The translations under genes were made by a program, and so were the position numbers. Below, one piece after another: positions 27,561-36,699 of a stretch of DNA of 64,000 nt. Source of the DNA: Bradyrhizobium sp. CCBAU 53338 (GTDB lineage Bacteria > Pseudomonadota > Alphaproteobacteria > Rhizobiales > Xanthobacteraceae); contig NZ_CP030049.1 in assembly GCF_015291665.1 (NCBI RefSeq), forward strand, positions 744,001-808,000. Direction: 5' to 3'. How positions within the stretch are numbered: position 1 is the stretch's first letter; each line of letters starts with the position of its first letter. Under the pieces are notes generated by a model. The model worked only from the letters and a program-made list of their open reading frames with translations. It was not told where the DNA came from and made no database searches.

Positions 27561-28611
27561 AACAGCGTTCATCGCGGAGCGTCACTTGACCGTAGCGGAC
27601 GACGAAATTCAGATCCCGCTAGAGATCCTCGAACCCAAATTAGCTTCGGCCTTGCGCAGAGCGGGACTGTCGGAACCCATCGCACGAATCATTGCCGAAA
27701 CGGTTGCCGGCGCCGAAATCGACGGCAGTAGAAGCCACGGGATCCATCGCTTGCCCGGCTATGTCTCAAGCATATCCAGCGGCTGGATTAATACTGCAGC
27801 TAAACCGGCTTGCGAGCAGACGCGGCCCGGCTGTTTGGCGGTTGAGGCTGACAACGGGTTTGCTCAACAAGCAACGCGCGCCTTCTCGAACCGTCTTGCT
27901 GGTATGGCTCGGAGCCAAGGTGTCGCGACGATGTTTGTCCGCAATTCGCATCATTTTGGTGCTTTGTGGCAGGACGTGGAACCCCTGGCGCGCGCCGGTC
28001 TGATCTCAATTGCGATGGTGAACAGTCGCAGCCATATGGCTGTTTGGCAGGGTAAGCGAAAGACGCTCGGCACCAATCCGATCGCATTTGCCTGTCCAAG
28101 GACAAACGCGCCGCCTTTGGTGTGGGACCAAGCTTCGAGCATCATGTCGCACGGCGACATCCTGCTGCACGCTGCCGCTGGTAGACCCGTTCCTTCAGGG
28201 GTCGGAATTAACAGGGACGGAGACGTAACTACTGATCCGGCGGCGATACTGGACGGGGGGGCGCTCCTGCCGTTCGGCGGAGCAAAAGGAGCGTCGCTTG
28301 CCTTTATGGCCGAGGTTCTGGTGGCGGCACTCTCCGGCGGCACCTTCGGATTTGAAGATTGTTCTTCCAACTTTCCTGGGGCGAAGACCTCGAATGCCGG
28401 GCAATTCATTTTGGCCCTTGATCCCGGTGCTGGCGGGAATGCTTCGTTCCAGGGACAGTTGGAGAGGCTAATAGCGGAATTGAAACACGCAGGATCAACT
28501 CGCATGCCGGCCGATAACCGCTATCGGCGTCGCCAAGCGGTGCATGAAAGCGGAATGCTGTCGGTCGATGCGCGCAATTGGGCGCGCGTTCTCAGTTTGG
28601 CGGAGGACTAG
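27550..28611 (+). CDS. Ldh-family NAD(P)H oxidoreductase (malate/ureidoglycolate/imine reductase type)
   Basis: Up to 353 residues of the type-2 malate/L-lactate dehydrogenase family. This family includes ureidoglycolate dehydrogenase and the Delta1-piperideine/pyrroline-2-carboxylate reductase DpkA. The signature DGSRSHGIHRLPGYV is near residue 60; the nucleotide-binding part includes NSHHFGALW and GTNPIAFACP. The first start is a TTG inside pxpA; a TTG at 27586 with GGAG eight bases upstream is the better start. With the ProC-like gene nearby, reduction or oxidation of a cyclic imino acid is plausible. Confidence 0.8.
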   Translation: MSNRTAFIAERHLTVADDEIQIPLEILEPKLASALRRAGLSEPIARIIAETVAGAEIDGSRSHGIHRLPGYVSSISSGWINTAAKPACEQTRPGCLAVEADNGFAQQATRAFSNRLAGMARSQGVATMFVRNSHHFGALWQDVEPLARAGLISIAMVNSRSHMAVWQGKRKTLGTNPIAFACPRTNAPPLVWDQASSIMSHGDILLHAAAGRPVPSGVGINRDGDVTTDPAAILDGGALLPFGGAKGASLAFMAEVLVAALSGGTFGFEDCSSNFPGAKTSNAGQFILALDPGAGGNASFQGQLERLIAELKHAGSTRMPADNRYRRRQAVHESGMLSVDARNWARVLSLAED

Positions 28612-28666
28612 CGATCTTGATATCGCGAAGGCGACAAGTGTTGCCAAAAGCATCACCGAGACAATT

Positions 28667-30290
28667 GTGCCGGTTCCCCTGTTTCTGTCTCCATTAAAGC
28701 AAAAGGCGTTTCGATCGCTCTGGATCGCGACGATGATGTCGAATCTCGGGACGCTTGTGCAGTCGGTGGGCGCCAGCTGGGTCATGGCCACTATGATGGG
28801 TTCGCAGGCCATGGTGGCGCTGGTTCAGACAATGAATTCCCTTCCCGTGATGATCTTCTCGATGATAGCGGGTGCGCTGGCGGATAATTATAGTCGTCGT
28901 CGCATATTGATCATGGCACAAGGTGGCATGGTGTTAGTATCCGCGGTTCTCGCGACTTCTATCTGCTTCAATGTTCTGGATCCTTGGCTTCTTCTCGCCC
29001 TTACATTTCTAATCGGTTGTGGCAACGCGCTGTACAATCCCGCGTGGCAAGCCTCGATAGGCGATGTCATCTCAAAGGAAGATGTTGCCGGCGCGGTCGG
29101 TTTGAATGGGCTCAGCTTCAACATGATGCGCAGCGTTGGCCCTGCCTCGGGCGGATTGGTCGTCGTAGTGGCAGGGTCCGCCGCGGCGTTCGCTGCGAAT
29201 GTTCTTCTCACACTGCCGCTGATAGGCGCGCTCTTGCATTGGAAGCCGCACTATCCAAAGCCGGAGCTCCCCCCGAGCATGTGGGAGCAGCGATTGGTGC
29301 CGGCCTTCGTTACATCAGGGTGTCTCCCCATCTTTTGAGAGTTCTCCTACGAACGGCGATCTTCAACTTGGCCGGTGTCGTCGTTTTGGCTCTGCTTCCG
29401 TTGGTTGCACGAGACACGTTGAAGGGAACGGCACTAACCTACGGCATGATGTTGGGCACTTTTGGCTTCGGTGCGATCGGCGGCGGCTTGGCAAACGCTG
29501 CCATTGTCCGCAAGTTCAATAACGAGGTTGTCATTCGCGCAACTTTCGCGAATTTTGCGCTCGCGCTCATCTTGTTGGGCGCTTCAACTTCGATGCCCCT
29601 TAGCTGCATCGCACTACTTGTCGCCGGTGCCTGTTGGGTCATTTCATTGTCCTTATTCAACGTCACCGTGCAACTGTCACGCCACGGTGGGTGGTTGGAA
29701 GAGCGCTCTCCTTCTATCAGACCGCGACTTTCGGCGGGATGGCCCTTGTATCCTGGCTTTGGGGCGAAGTTGCAGGTTCACACGGTCTTTCGATCGCCTT
29801 CGTGGCGGCAGGGACCGTAATGATGATCGGAGCGGTCTTGGGCTTTCAATATCCGCTTCACGCGTTGTCCGGCGATGATCTCGATCCCATCGGACCATTC
29901 CAAGCGCCCGAGCCTATGGTCGAGATCAAGCCGGATTCGGGGCCGGTCTTGGTCTTAATAGAGTATGAAATTGCCCACGAGGATACTCTTCGCTTTCTTG
30001 AGCTGATGCGAGAACGGCGTCGTATCCGTTTGCGTGACTGGGCCCGTCGTTGGGCCTTGTTACGAGACATTGAACGGCCACTCGTCTGGGTTGAAAGCTA
30101 CTACTCGCCAACGTGGATCGAATATCTGCGTCATCATGGCCGCCGTGTACGGGCAGACGCTGACAACTTGGCGTCGCTTCGCAGTCTACATCGGGGGCCT
30201 AAGGATCTGCGTCGTGTGCATCGCCTGATTGATAGCCGGATTGTTCCCACGCGAAGCGATTTTCCGCCAAAACCCGAAGCAATGCTTTGA
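28667..30290 (+). pseudogene. MFS exporter (MFS_3/EntS type) with C-terminal ABM-like domain, two frameshifts
   Basis: Major facilitator transporter with the family motif ALADNYSRRRILI and a cytoplasmic C-terminal domain (VLIEYEIAHEDTLRFLELM) typical of MFS_3 proteins carrying an antibiotic-monooxygenase-like tail. The frame breaks twice. The first break is in a run of six C at 29269-29274, where seven would restore ELPPEHVGAA. The second is near 29679, where one added base restores QLSxPRWVVGRALSFYQ. With both repaired the protein is about 541 residues, normal for the family. Start uncertain; GTG 28667 is the likeliest. It would export a product or a toxic intermediate. Confidence 0.8.
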
Positions 30291-30342
30291 TCTTGAGTAC
30301 GATCCAAGCGCCCTCTCACCTTTCGACGCAGAAGTTGGTTGA

Positions 30343-30353
30343 TTGTATCCAAT
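30343..30353 (+). promoter_or_regulatory. TTGTATCCAA candidate operator
   Basis: TTGTATCCAAT lies 54 bases before the next FAD oxidoreductase gene. It is the most palindrome-like of the series (TTG-N-AT-N-CAA), the shape expected of an FCD-type GntR operator. Confidence 0.45.
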
Positions 30354-30406
30354 AGCTAAGTTAAGTATGCACCAAGTCTCTCGCCCTGACTTTTTGCTGG
30401 TTCGTC

Positions 30407-31702
30407 ATGTCCCAACTGCCCGCTTCAACCAAAGTGATCGTGATAGGGGGCGGAATTATCGGCAGTTCAACTGCTTACTACCTGGCCAAGCGAGGGGTTC
30501 CAACCTTGCTTTGCGAGAAGGGACTTATCGGAGCAGAGCAATCCGGACGCAACCAGGGTTGGGTTCGCGCTCAAAAGCGCGACGCTCAAGAAATGCCGTT
30601 GATCCGGGAAAGTTTGCGAATCTGGAACGATCTGGAGCGGCAGCTAGGCCAAAGTGTCGGCTTTAAACAGACGGGTATTTTGACGGTATTCAAGCGCGAC
30701 GAGGAAGCAGAAGCTTGTGAAAGCTGGCTCGCCAACACCTGTCCCGACGATATCGTTGCTCGCATCGTTTCAGGGGCTGAATTGCGAGCCTTGCTGCCTG
30801 GCGCGTCAAGACCGTGGGCTTGCGGCCTGTATTCTCCCAATGACGGCAGGGCGGAGCCATCATTGGCAGCTGCTGCGTACGCAAGCGCGGCGAGGGCGCT
30901 CGGCGCGCAGATTGTCGTGTCATGCGCTGTGAGAGGAATTGAAACCCGGGCGGGACGCATTTGTGGCGTTGTGACGGAGCTCGGGCCAGTATCTTGCGAA
31001 GCAGTTGTTTTGGCGGGCGGAGTTTGGTCTTCGCTCTTTTGTAACAATATGGGTTTGCGGTTGCCGCAACTCAAGACAATGTCGAGCCTTGTCCGAGCGT
31101 ACCCGTTGGAAGGGGCTCCAAAAACGTCGATCAAGGGCCCCGATTTTTCGATCCGCACTCGGCACGATGGAGGGTTCACCATAGGTTACGGCGCGTGGAA
31201 TCGAACGGAAATCGTGCCCGACAGTTTCCGCTATCTCGTCGACTATTTGCCGATGATTTTGACTGGTGGAAACAATGTACGGCTGCGTCTGGGGCGGCGC
31301 ACGCTTGCGGAGCTGTTTCAGAAATCGCGCTGGCGCATGGATGAACAAACGCCTTTTGAACAGACACGTGTCCTGGATCCCGTGCCATCACTATACGATC
31401 TTCGTCAGGCGCAGCGTAATATCAGTCGCGAGTTTCCCGTATTCGCCAATATGAGAGTTGCCGCAACCTGGGCCGGCCTGATCGATGTCATGCCCGATAC
31501 AAAGCCGGTCATTGGGGCAGTGGACACCATTCCGGGATTTTTTATCAGTAGCGGGTACTCCGGTCACGGCTTTGGGATTGGTCCTGCGGCCGGGCATCTG
31601 ACGGCTGATCTGGTTACTTCCGAAAAACCTATCGTCGATCCTTCTCCTTTTACTTTCAACCGGCTGTCGAGCGTCAAACGCCAGCCGGCTTTCGCACAGT
31701 AG
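30407..31702 (+). CDS. FAD-dependent oxidoreductase (DAO family)
   Basis: A 431-residue DAO-type oxidase. The Rossmann motif is VIVIGGGIIGSSTAYYLAK, then LLCEKGLIGAEQSGRNQGWV, an oxidase-type segment, VLAGGVWSSLF at the second FAD contact and SGYSGHGFGIGPAAG near the end. ATG 30407 gives the expected MSQLPAS leader. Eight bases separate it from the next oxidoreductase, so they are co-transcribed. Likely role: oxidative deamination or cleavage of an N-substituted amino acid taken up by the transporter. Confidence 0.85.
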   Translation: MSQLPASTKVIVIGGGIIGSSTAYYLAKRGVPTLLCEKGLIGAEQSGRNQGWVRAQKRDAQEMPLIRESLRIWNDLERQLGQSVGFKQTGILTVFKRDEEAEACESWLANTCPDDIVARIVSGAELRALLPGASRPWACGLYSPNDGRAEPSLAAAAYASAARALGAQIVVSCAVRGIETRAGRICGVVTELGPVSCEAVVLAGGVWSSLFCNNMGLRLPQLKTMSSLVRAYPLEGAPKTSIKGPDFSIRTRHDGGFTIGYGAWNRTEIVPDSFRYLVDYLPMILTGGNNVRLRLGRRTLAELFQKSRWRMDEQTPFEQTRVLDPVPSLYDLRQAQRNISREFPVFANMRVAATWAGLIDVMPDTKPVIGAVDTIPGFFISSGYSGHGFGIGPAAGHLTADLVTSEKPIVDPSPFTFNRLSSVKRQPAFAQ

Positions 31703-31709
31703 AACGGAT

Positions 31710-33026
31710 ATGTATCGCGCAAGCACGTATCAGATGCGAAGCGGTTGGAACGCGATGCTACCGCCTCGCATTTGCCGGCCCGCCCTCAACGGAAAGCTGA
31801 GCGTCGATCATGCCGTTGTAGGCGCAGGTTTCACTGGGCTCGCTGTTGCAAGAAGGCTCAAAGAGCTGGAACCCGAAACTGATATTCTCATCATTGACGG
31901 CGGAACAGTTGGCGAGAATGCTTCAGGTCGGAATTCCGGCTTTTCTGGCAGCGATCTGCCAACGGTGAGTATGGCATCGGCCAGCAGAGCTGACGCCTCA
32001 GCCGATGCTCTAAGCAAACAGAACGTCATAGCCGTATTTGATGCCGAGGGTTTGGCTTGGCTGAAAGACCTCGTGGCCCGGTACGGGATCGATTGCGGGC
32101 TTCGACAGGTCGGTTCGTTCAAGGCCGCTGTAAGCGAGCGAGCCGCTGCGGCTCTGTTGAGAATGAGCGAGAGCGCATCGACACAGGGCCGCACGCTTCC
32201 GGTTTACAAACAAGATGCTTTGGAAGAGCTAACCGGCACATGCTTTTATCGGTTGGCCATTCGATCCGAGTCTACACATCTATTTCAGCCGGCTGCGCTC
32301 GTGCGCGGTCTGGCAGATCATCTACCTTCTGACATTGTCTTTCATGAAGGAACCACTGTCAGCAACATCGAAAAAGTAGGTGAGCGTTGGCACTTGACTT
32401 GTCCGCAGGCGCGGATATCCGCGCGGAACGTCATCCTGGCCAACAATGCCTTTGTTAAGCTGCTGGGATACGGCAAAGATCGGTTGGTTTCCTTATTTAC
32501 TTATGTGGGCGTGACGGAAAGGCTGGGCAACAGGGCACGTCTGCTCGGTAGTCTTCCGGAATGGGGCATGACGTCGGCCCAACGGGCCGGTGGTAGCACC
32601 CTTCGTAGACTTTCCGACGGACGCTGTATGATCCGCAGCCTCTATTCCTATGAGGCCGAGCTCAAGGAGAGCGTAATCCGACGAAGATTGCTCGATCGGT
32701 TTCGCCGTCGTTATCCGCATCTTGCGGATATCGACTTCGAATACGTATGGGGCGGAGTTACCGACGTCACGCGTGGAGGCGCTCCATTTTGGGGAGAGCT
32801 GGAGCAGGGGCTTTTTATAAGTGCCGGCTATAACGGCTCTGGTGTCGCGAAAGGTACCGCATTGGGGCGCCGTCTTGCCGAACTAGTCGCCGGCAAAGTC
32901 GCACAAGAAACGGTGACTGGACCGCTCGGCCGTCCCGGATGGCTGCCGCCCGAGCCATTCAGATTCGTCGGCGTGCGTGGCACGGCAATGTACGAGGAAT
33001 TCCGTGCCGGTGCAGATGCAACCTGA
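31710..33026 (+). CDS. FAD-dependent oxidoreductase, gamma-glutamylputrescine oxidase-like
   Basis: A 438-residue DAO-family protein. After a leader of about 30 residues (MYRASTYQMRSGWN) comes the FAD motif AVVGAGFTGLAVARRL, then ILIIDGGTVGENASGRNSGF, the latter characteristic of the PuuB/OrdL group. The end has SAGYNGSGVAKGTALGRRLA. PuuB oxidises a C-N bond in gamma-glutamylputrescine; a related secondary amine is the natural expectation here. Sits between another FAD oxidase and the ProC-like reductase. Confidence 0.85.
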   Translation: MYRASTYQMRSGWNAMLPPRICRPALNGKLSVDHAVVGAGFTGLAVARRLKELEPETDILIIDGGTVGENASGRNSGFSGSDLPTVSMASASRADASADALSKQNVIAVFDAEGLAWLKDLVARYGIDCGLRQVGSFKAAVSERAAAALLRMSESASTQGRTLPVYKQDALEELTGTCFYRLAIRSESTHLFQPAALVRGLADHLPSDIVFHEGTTVSNIEKVGERWHLTCPQARISARNVILANNAFVKLLGYGKDRLVSLFTYVGVTERLGNRARLLGSLPEWGMTSAQRAGGSTLRRLSDGRCMIRSLYSYEAELKESVIRRRLLDRFRRRYPHLADIDFEYVWGGVTDVTRGGAPFWGELEQGLFISAGYNGSGVAKGTALGRRLAELVAGKVAQETVTGPLGRPGWLPPEPFRFVGVRGTAMYEEFRAGADAT

Positions 33027-33055
33027 TCTCAAAGTTGGACCAGCAGGATAGGGAA

Positions 33056-33877
33056 ATGGTGGTGATGAAGGAGTCCACTCGACTGCTGTTCTTCGGCGGG
33101 GGAAATATGGGTTCGGCTCTTATCCGAGGAGTACGCCAAGCACTACCTAATTTAAAATTGATCTTGGTTGATCCGGATGTCGGCCGAGTGGAAGACGCTG
33201 TGCGTGGTCTTCAAGGCGTATCAATCTTGCCGGACGCTCCGAGTTCATCATCAGGCTACGATCTGCTCGTATTGGCGGTGAAGCCGCAGAATGTTGCAAC
33301 TTTCTCTGATGGACATCGACGCTTGCTGGCCGAGAGTCCGGTTCTTTCGGTTATGGCCGGCATGCCGCTTGGGCGATTAATGGAGGTATGCGGCAGTGCG
33401 AGAGTGGCGCGCGTTATGCCCAACCTTCCTGCGTTTGTTGGTCAAGGGACGAGCCTCGGCGTAACCGGGCAGACGTTTCCAATCTCGGCAAAAACGGCCG
33501 TAGAGCAAGTCTTCGCGCCAGTCGGCAAATTTGAATGGGTGGTGGACGCGGCATTGATTGACAAGGCTATGCCGTTCTACGCCTGCGCGCCTCGCTATAT
33601 TTTCGCTTTTGCTGAGCAGCGGCGCAAGCGGCTGGCGAGGCTGGATTTTGATACAGAATTCGCTCAGTTGCTCGTTGCGCAGACGATGTTGGGTTCGGCG
33701 GCGATGTTAGCAGCTGATCCGCGCTCGCCTTCCGAGCTCAAGCGAGCCGTCATAAGTCCGGGAGGGACCACTGAGGCTGGCGTGATCGAAATGGAGCGTG
33801 AGGGGGCCCTTCCCAAGATAGTACGCGCTGCAACCAGCGCTGCGTATCGACGGAGTGTCGAACTAAGAAAAAGTTAG
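33056..33877 (+). CDS. Pyrroline-5-carboxylate reductase-like protein
   Basis: A 273-residue ProC-family protein. The NADP-binding motif is FFGGGNMGSALIRG, followed by LLVLAVKPQNVA and RVMPNLPAFVGQG, and the C-terminal dimer helix carries SPGGTTEAGVIEME. The usual SGSGPAY active-site segment is altered to YACAPRYIFAF, so it may not be a standard proline-making enzyme. ATG 33056 follows AGGATAGGGAA. In this cluster it could reduce a cyclic imine produced by the FAD oxidases, or act as an ornithine-cyclodeaminase-like alternative. Confidence 0.75.
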   Translation: MVVMKESTRLLFFGGGNMGSALIRGVRQALPNLKLILVDPDVGRVEDAVRGLQGVSILPDAPSSSSGYDLLVLAVKPQNVATFSDGHRRLLAESPVLSVMAGMPLGRLMEVCGSARVARVMPNLPAFVGQGTSLGVTGQTFPISAKTAVEQVFAPVGKFEWVVDAALIDKAMPFYACAPRYIFAFAEQRRKRLARLDFDTEFAQLLVAQTMLGSAAMLAADPRSPSELKRAVISPGGTTEAGVIEMEREGALPKIVRAATSAAYRRSVELRKS

Positions 33878-34081
33878 ATTTGGGATCGCAAGACGATTGG
33901 GAGGTTCGAAAGTGTACGGCGAATTCTCGCCGAACTGGATGCGTAAGCGGCCGGATCGCGCTGCCGCGCACCGAAGGCGCGATTTGAAAAATGGCGGACC
34001 TATGCCAATCGAGCTCGAACCGAATTGGCCGGACAAAAACGTCTGGTCGGCATAATCGATAGATAAGCAAAAGGAAGCAAA
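33878..34081. other. 204-base gap
   Basis: Between the ProC-like gene and the second MmgE/PrpD gene. No gene, hairpin or repeat stood out; AAAAGGAAGC just before ATG 34082 is a good ribosome site. Confidence 0.4.
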
Positions 34082-35488
34082 ATGAACGCGAAAAGAGCGT
34101 CAGACTCTCAAAAGCAGCGACCGGAAGTCGGCCGCATCCTTGCTGACTTCTGCGCGGAGCTGAAGTTCGAATCAATGTCCGCTGCCGCCGTCGAGGCCGC
34201 AAAGAGGGGCATTGCCGACACGTTGTCTGTTGCCCTAGCGGCGAAAGCTGAGGAAGTTGCGGGAGTCATGGGCGGGTTCTTCGCCGAAGAACCAGGAAAG
34301 GCACGTGTCTGGAATACTGCGCTGCGAACGACAGCTCGAAATGCTGCTCTGGCCAATGGCGCTATGGCTCATGCGCATGACTTCGACGACGGTAATTATG
34401 CGATGGTGGGGCATCCATCCGCCCCAGTATTGCCCGCTATCCTTGCGCTCGCAGACGAACTGGCAGCTTCGGGTGCAGATATCATTGCGGCCTATGCGGC
34501 CGGTGTCGAGATGGAAGGCCGTCTCGGCATCGCCGTAACCTATGAACACAATGGTCGTGGCTGGCACACAACTTCCTCGCTCGGGACATTCGGAGCTGCC
34601 GCTGCCGCCGGAAACCTGTTGGGGCTTGATGGCAAGCTCATGCTAGAAGCCTTCGGAATTGCAGCCTCGCTTGCATCTGGATTACGTCAAAACTTCGGAT
34701 ACATGACCAAACCGCTACATGCAGGATTCGCAGCGCAGAACGGCGTCCTTGCCGCCAAACTTGCTAAGGCCGGAATGCGATCAAGCCCTAATGCGATCGA
34801 GGGGCACGAGGGGTTTTTCGATCTCTTTACAGATCCAGAAAAGCTGAACGCGGACGAAGCAATCCGCGATCTTGGCCTATCCCTCGAACTCATCCGCAAT
34901 AACCCCAAGCTTTATCCGACATGCTCGCTTGTACATCCGGCCCTGGATCTTGTAACGGAGGGTATTGCGAGTGGCGAAATCGTGGCGGACGACCTCGAGG
35001 TCATCAATGTGGGCGTCAGCTACCATGCTTTGAATTTAATGCGATACAACGATCCGAAAGATGCACTGCAGGCGAGGTTCAGCATCCCGTATTGCATAGC
35101 GGCGGCATTGGCGCATGGCGACGTAACGCTTGGGAGTTTTTCCGACCAGTCCGTTGCCGGAAATGAGATCCGCGGCCGCATGGGCAAAGTCAATGCCTAT
35201 GTTCATCCCGACCTGTCAACCAAGGAGCAGTTCGAAAAGGTCTATACCAAAGGAGCCGCCTTTACCGAAATCGAAGCGGTTCACAAGTCGGGGAAGATCC
35301 ATCTCAAGCGGCAAAGCGTGGCGGTCGGCAACCATCAATATCCGGCTCCGCCTGAAAGGCTCCGACGAAAATTCGAAACGTGTGCAGCGCTTTCTGTTGG
35401 AAAGCCGAAAGCCAGGGATCTTTGGAATATGCTGATGAAACTCGAAACTGTGCAGTGGTCGGAAGTCGATAGCCTTCTGGATGAGTAG
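34082..35488 (+). CDS. MmgE/PrpD family protein (second copy)
   Basis: A 468-residue paralogue of the protein at 23627, colinear over its length (HDFDDGNYAMVGHPSA, GRGWHTTSSLGTFGAAAA, KPLHAGFAAQNGVLAAKLA, AYVHPDLSTKEQFE). It keeps the same family landmarks. Two different MmgE/PrpD proteins in one cluster fit either two epimerisation steps on stereocentres of the substrate or one epimerase and one hydratase. Last enzyme gene before the regulator. Confidence 0.8.
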   Translation: MNAKRASDSQKQRPEVGRILADFCAELKFESMSAAAVEAAKRGIADTLSVALAAKAEEVAGVMGGFFAEEPGKARVWNTALRTTARNAALANGAMAHAHDFDDGNYAMVGHPSAPVLPAILALADELAASGADIIAAYAAGVEMEGRLGIAVTYEHNGRGWHTTSSLGTFGAAAAAGNLLGLDGKLMLEAFGIAASLASGLRQNFGYMTKPLHAGFAAQNGVLAAKLAKAGMRSSPNAIEGHEGFFDLFTDPEKLNADEAIRDLGLSLELIRNNPKLYPTCSLVHPALDLVTEGIASGEIVADDLEVINVGVSYHALNLMRYNDPKDALQARFSIPYCIAAALAHGDVTLGSFSDQSVAGNEIRGRMGKVNAYVHPDLSTKEQFEKVYTKGAAFTEIEAVHKSGKIHLKRQSVAVGNHQYPAPPERLRRKFETCAALSVGKPKARDLWNMLMKLETVQWSEVDSLLDE

Positions 35489-35650
35489 TCAATACAATCT
35501 GTCAGAATCAACATCTGCTGGTGGTGGGTATTTAGGGAGAACAACGGAGGTCGGAAGGCCCAGAAACGCTTGATGTTCGGGTGAGCGAATTGCTTTCGTC
35601 CTCCTTTTGTATATAATTTCGGCAAAGAGGATACATTTGAGGCGAAGTTT
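35489..35650 (+). promoter_or_regulatory. GntR gene promoter with candidate operator
   Basis: TTTTGTATATAAT at 35606-35618 is a strong -10-like stretch, and AGGATACATTT at 35628-35638 (reverse complement AAATGTATCCT) lies between it and the GTG start. The second word belongs to the TGTATCC series seen in front of cluster genes, suggesting that the regulator controls itself as well as the cluster. Confidence 0.45.
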
Positions 35651-36307
35651 GTGACAGAACTGGACAATCAACAAAGGCCTTCGGCGACTGAGACGGTGAG
35701 AAAGCTTCTCCGGGCTGACATTCTTGCTGGGACATTCGCCCCCGGCGAGCAGCTTCGCCAAGAGGAATTGGCGGACAAATTCGGAACGAGCCGCATTCCG
35801 GTAAGGGAGGCCTTGCGACACCTCGAGGCGGAGGGTCTGGTCACGCTCCTAAACAATCGGGGCGCCAAGGTAGTCTCATTCACTTCGGCCGAGGTGATCG
35901 AATTGATGGAAATTCGCATTGCGCTGGAGTGCCGCGCGTTGCGTCTAGCCATTCCTAATATGATTCAGAGTGATTTTGATGAGGCCAAACGTATTCTCGT
36001 GGAATACGACAAGAAAAGCGACCCCGCTCAATGGGCGGAGATGAACTGGAAGTTTCACGAAACCCTCTATATCCCCTGTAATCTACCTAGATTGCTGTCT
36101 CTTATCGAAGGCAACTACGGGCAGGTGAGCTTGTTCGTCCGGGCACAAGTCTCTATGGCGTCAGGCAAGAAAACGCCGCAAGAAGAGCATGTGGATATCT
36201 TAAAAGCTTGCCGCGCCGGGAACGTTGAAAAGGCCGTCGATCTTCTCGAAGCACATATCTCTAACACCAAGAAGGCGCTCATGGTGCAGCGCCGTAGGAG
36301 TCGGTGA
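35651..36307 (+). CDS. GntR-family transcriptional regulator, FCD subfamily
   Basis: A 218-residue regulator. The winged helix (about residues 15-75) includes LLRADILAGTFAPGEQLRQE and KFGTSRIPVREALRHLEAEG. The remaining FCD helical domain binds an effector, commonly a carboxylic or amino acid, and shows the metal-site-like spacing NWKFHETLY and EEHVDIL. Starts at GTG 35651 after GAGGCGAAG. Its place at the end of the cluster and the shared promoter words make it the likely repressor of the catabolic genes, released by substrate or an intermediate. Confidence 0.85.
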   Translation: MTELDNQQRPSATETVRKLLRADILAGTFAPGEQLRQEELADKFGTSRIPVREALRHLEAEGLVTLLNNRGAKVVSFTSAEVIELMEIRIALECRALRLAIPNMIQSDFDEAKRILVEYDKKSDPAQWAEMNWKFHETLYIPCNLPRLLSLIEGNYGQVSLFVRAQVSMASGKKTPQEEHVDILKACRAGNVEKAVDLLEAHISNTKKALMVQRRRSR

Positions 36308-36388
36308 GCGCTCCTATTGCTGGCGCGGAAAGCGTACTTTCCTTCACGCCACCGGCGTTTCCTGAATCTTCATACTGCGGCGGTTAGA

Positions 36389-36661
36389 TCAACCCAGTAC
36401 TTTATCGAGAAATACCCGGGTCCGTTCTTCGCGTGGCGTACCCAAGATCGAACTTGGTGCACCGTGCTTGACGATGACGCCGCCATCGGTGCAGTAGCCA
36501 TGATCCGCCACTTCGCGAGCGAAGCCCATCTCGTAGGTGTCGAGAATGCAGGTCATGCCTTCTGCGGCGAGATCGCGAATGGTGACCAGATCCTCCTTCT
36601 TTGTTTCCGGATCGAGCGCGGCAGGACCTCGTCGAACAGCATTACCTTCGGATTCATGGTA
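36389..36661 (-). pseudogene. Amino-acid ABC transporter ATPase, C-terminal fragment
   Basis: On the minus strand the piece begins NPKVMLFDEV (Walker B). After a one-base slip it continues ALDPETKKEDLVTIRDL, then YEMGFAREVADHG, DGGVIVKHGAP and TPREERTRVFLDKVLG, the closing half of a HisP/GlnQ-type ATPase. The expected THEMGF is changed to TYEMGF, so the switch His is lost. Nothing upstream on the strand continues it. Debris from a former amino-acid transporter. Confidence 0.8.
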
Positions 36662-36699
36662 AGTGTAGCTCTGCGGCCCTTTTGAATGGCGCTTGACGC

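Noticed and set aside
28984..29820. Independent second transporter gene
   Set aside because: Only its middle part is meaningful, and it continues the MFS exporter before and after it; it is the central section of one frameshifted gene.
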